Shown here piece by piece: positions 5,781 through 6,597 of a DNA stretch of 6,597 nt (its first letter is position 1; each line of letters opens with the position of its first letter). The stretch is from contig JAHDIA010000354.1 in assembly GCA_020631035.1 (NCBI GenBank), forward strand, positions 1 to 6,597, given 5' to 3'. The notes below the pieces were generated by a model that was not told the DNA's origin, did not search any database, and was given only the letters and a program-made list of their open reading frames with translations. Origin of the DNA: Chitinophagales bacterium (GTDB taxonomy: Bacteria; Bacteroidota; Bacteroidia; Chitinophagales; UBA2359). Position numbers and translations under genes: made by a program.

Positions 5781-6597
5781 CTTTTGTTCAATTTTTACTT
5801 TCTTTAATTTTCACATCAACTTTATTCATTCATTCTGATGCTCCCCAGGATATGGTACTGGTCGAGGGTGGCACTTTTAGAATGGGTTGTGACAACGAGA
5901 TGCATTACAAATGTGGTGAACATAATATGGGGCATACCGTTACACTCGATGGTTTTTACATCTCTATACACGAAGTAAGCAATCAAGAATATTGTGATTT
6001 TTTGAACCAAAAAGGCAACCAAAAAGAAGCAGGCGTATTCTGGCTAGATATGAAAATGAATACAAGTATCGTCTATACCAATGGCCAATTTGTTCCCAAA
6101 GCCCAGCAAGTAAATCACCCTGTAAACTGTGTTTCTTGGTATGGTGCGCAAGCTTATGCCACTTGGAAAGGTATGCGTTTACCCACAGAAGCAGAATGGG
6201 AATTTGCCTCCCAATCCAGAATCAATCCTGGCAATTCTGTTTTTGCAGGGGGGAACAGAAGCAAAGGCATAAAAATTGACCAACTGGCTTGGTACCAAAA
6301 AAACTCCCCCCAAGAAGCTCCAAATGAAACTATGCAAAAACAAGCAAATGATTTGGGACTCTACGATATGACTGGCAATGTAAGCGAATGGTGTTCAGAT
6401 TGGTATGATGACAAATACTTTGCCCAATTAGACAGCCTAACACTCAATCCTACCGGTCCTCAATATGGATATAGAAAGGTTGCCAAAGGTGGTTCTTTCG
6501 CAGAAGACATCTTGTTATATTCACAACAGATTTCATCTTACACCTGTTCTTTATTCAATTGGGCTTTTGATTGGCAAAATCTCTTTAAAAAATACTA
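5777..6597 (+). CDS. Secreted single-domain FGS (FGE-like) protein, partial at right edge
   Basis: The frame opens at an ATG overlapping the upstream stop (ATGA) and stays open for 273 complete codons to the end of the window. No stop is seen, and the final TA is an incomplete codon. Residues 1 to about 20 are a signal peptide. The FGS domain follows directly (MVLVEGG at 26-32), so there is no peptidase domain, unlike the two upstream paralogues. Family motifs are well kept: ISIHEVSNQEYCDFLN, R134-LPTEAEWEF, LGLYDMTGNVSEWCSDWY (about 193-210) and KGGSF. The C-terminal GFR motif has not been reached, so roughly 15-40 residues are probably missing. No Cys lies at the FGE catalytic positions after GGS. 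Translational coupling suggests it is made with the other two. It could be a partner or ligand-binding subunit of them; this is inference. It could also carry a further C-terminal domain beyond the window. Confidence 0.85.
   Translation, partial: MTFVQFLLSLIFTSTLFIHSDAPQDMVLVEGGTFRMGCDNEMHYKCGEHNMGHTVTLDGFYISIHEVSNQEYCDFLNQKGNQKEAGVFWLDMKMNTSIVYTNGQFVPKAQQVNHPVNCVSWYGAQAYATWKGMRLPTEAEWEFASQSRINPGNSVFAGGNRSKGIKIDQLAWYQKNSPQEAPNETMQKQANDLGLYDMTGNVSEWCSDWYDDKYFAQLDSLTLNPTGPQYGYRKVAKGGSFAEDILLYSQQISSYTCSLFNWAFDWQNLFKKY

Noticed and set aside
4090..6597. FGS domains as targets of a diversity-generating retroelement
   Set aside because: The C-type-lectin-like fold is typical of such targets, but no reverse transcriptase, template repeat or duplicated variable region is visible here. 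A search downstream of the window would settle it.

Overview
The window looks like chromosomal DNA from a Bacteroidota (Bacteroidetes) bacterium. Three things point there: TAnnTTTG-type -7 promoter elements ahead of both gene groups, start codons without Shine-Dalgarno sequences, and signal peptides ending in the '..FAQ'/'..FSQ' style common in that phylum. The genus cannot be read from the sequence. All five genes lie on the + strand in two tightly packed transcription units.

Layout. Bases 1-469 are non-coding. They hold a long imperfect hairpin (21-67), a four-copy 27-28 bp tandem repeat (about 254-360) flanked by a 10-bp inverted repeat (202-211/361-370), and a promoter (382-412). Unit A (470-2601) encodes an M48 zinc metalloprotease with two C-terminal zinc ribbons. 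It overlaps by ATGA with a zinc ribbon-TerB-like-DUF697 protein. A 169-bp gap with a weak hairpin and a second TAnnTTTG element separates it from unit B.

Unit B (2771 to beyond 6597) encodes three consecutive secreted proteins, each with a formylglycine-generating-enzyme-like (FGS/SUMF1, C-type-lectin-fold) domain. The first has an N-terminal zincin domain with an intact HEIGH...E-x-x-A-D site. The second has the homologous domain with HQITH, so the catalytic Glu is a Gln. The third has no peptidase domain and runs off the right edge. None keeps the active-site Cys pair of true formylglycine-generating enzymes, so the FGS domains are more likely binding or structural modules than oxidases.

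How they may work together (inference). Unit A looks like a two-protein module: an apparently cytoplasmic protease translationally coupled to a putative membrane-associated DUF697 partner, both with zinc ribbons. Unit B looks like an exported set in which a protease, a pseudo-protease and a stand-alone FGS protein are made together. The active/inactive/absent peptidase series is the most distinctive feature of the window and may be an undescribed extracytoplasmic system.
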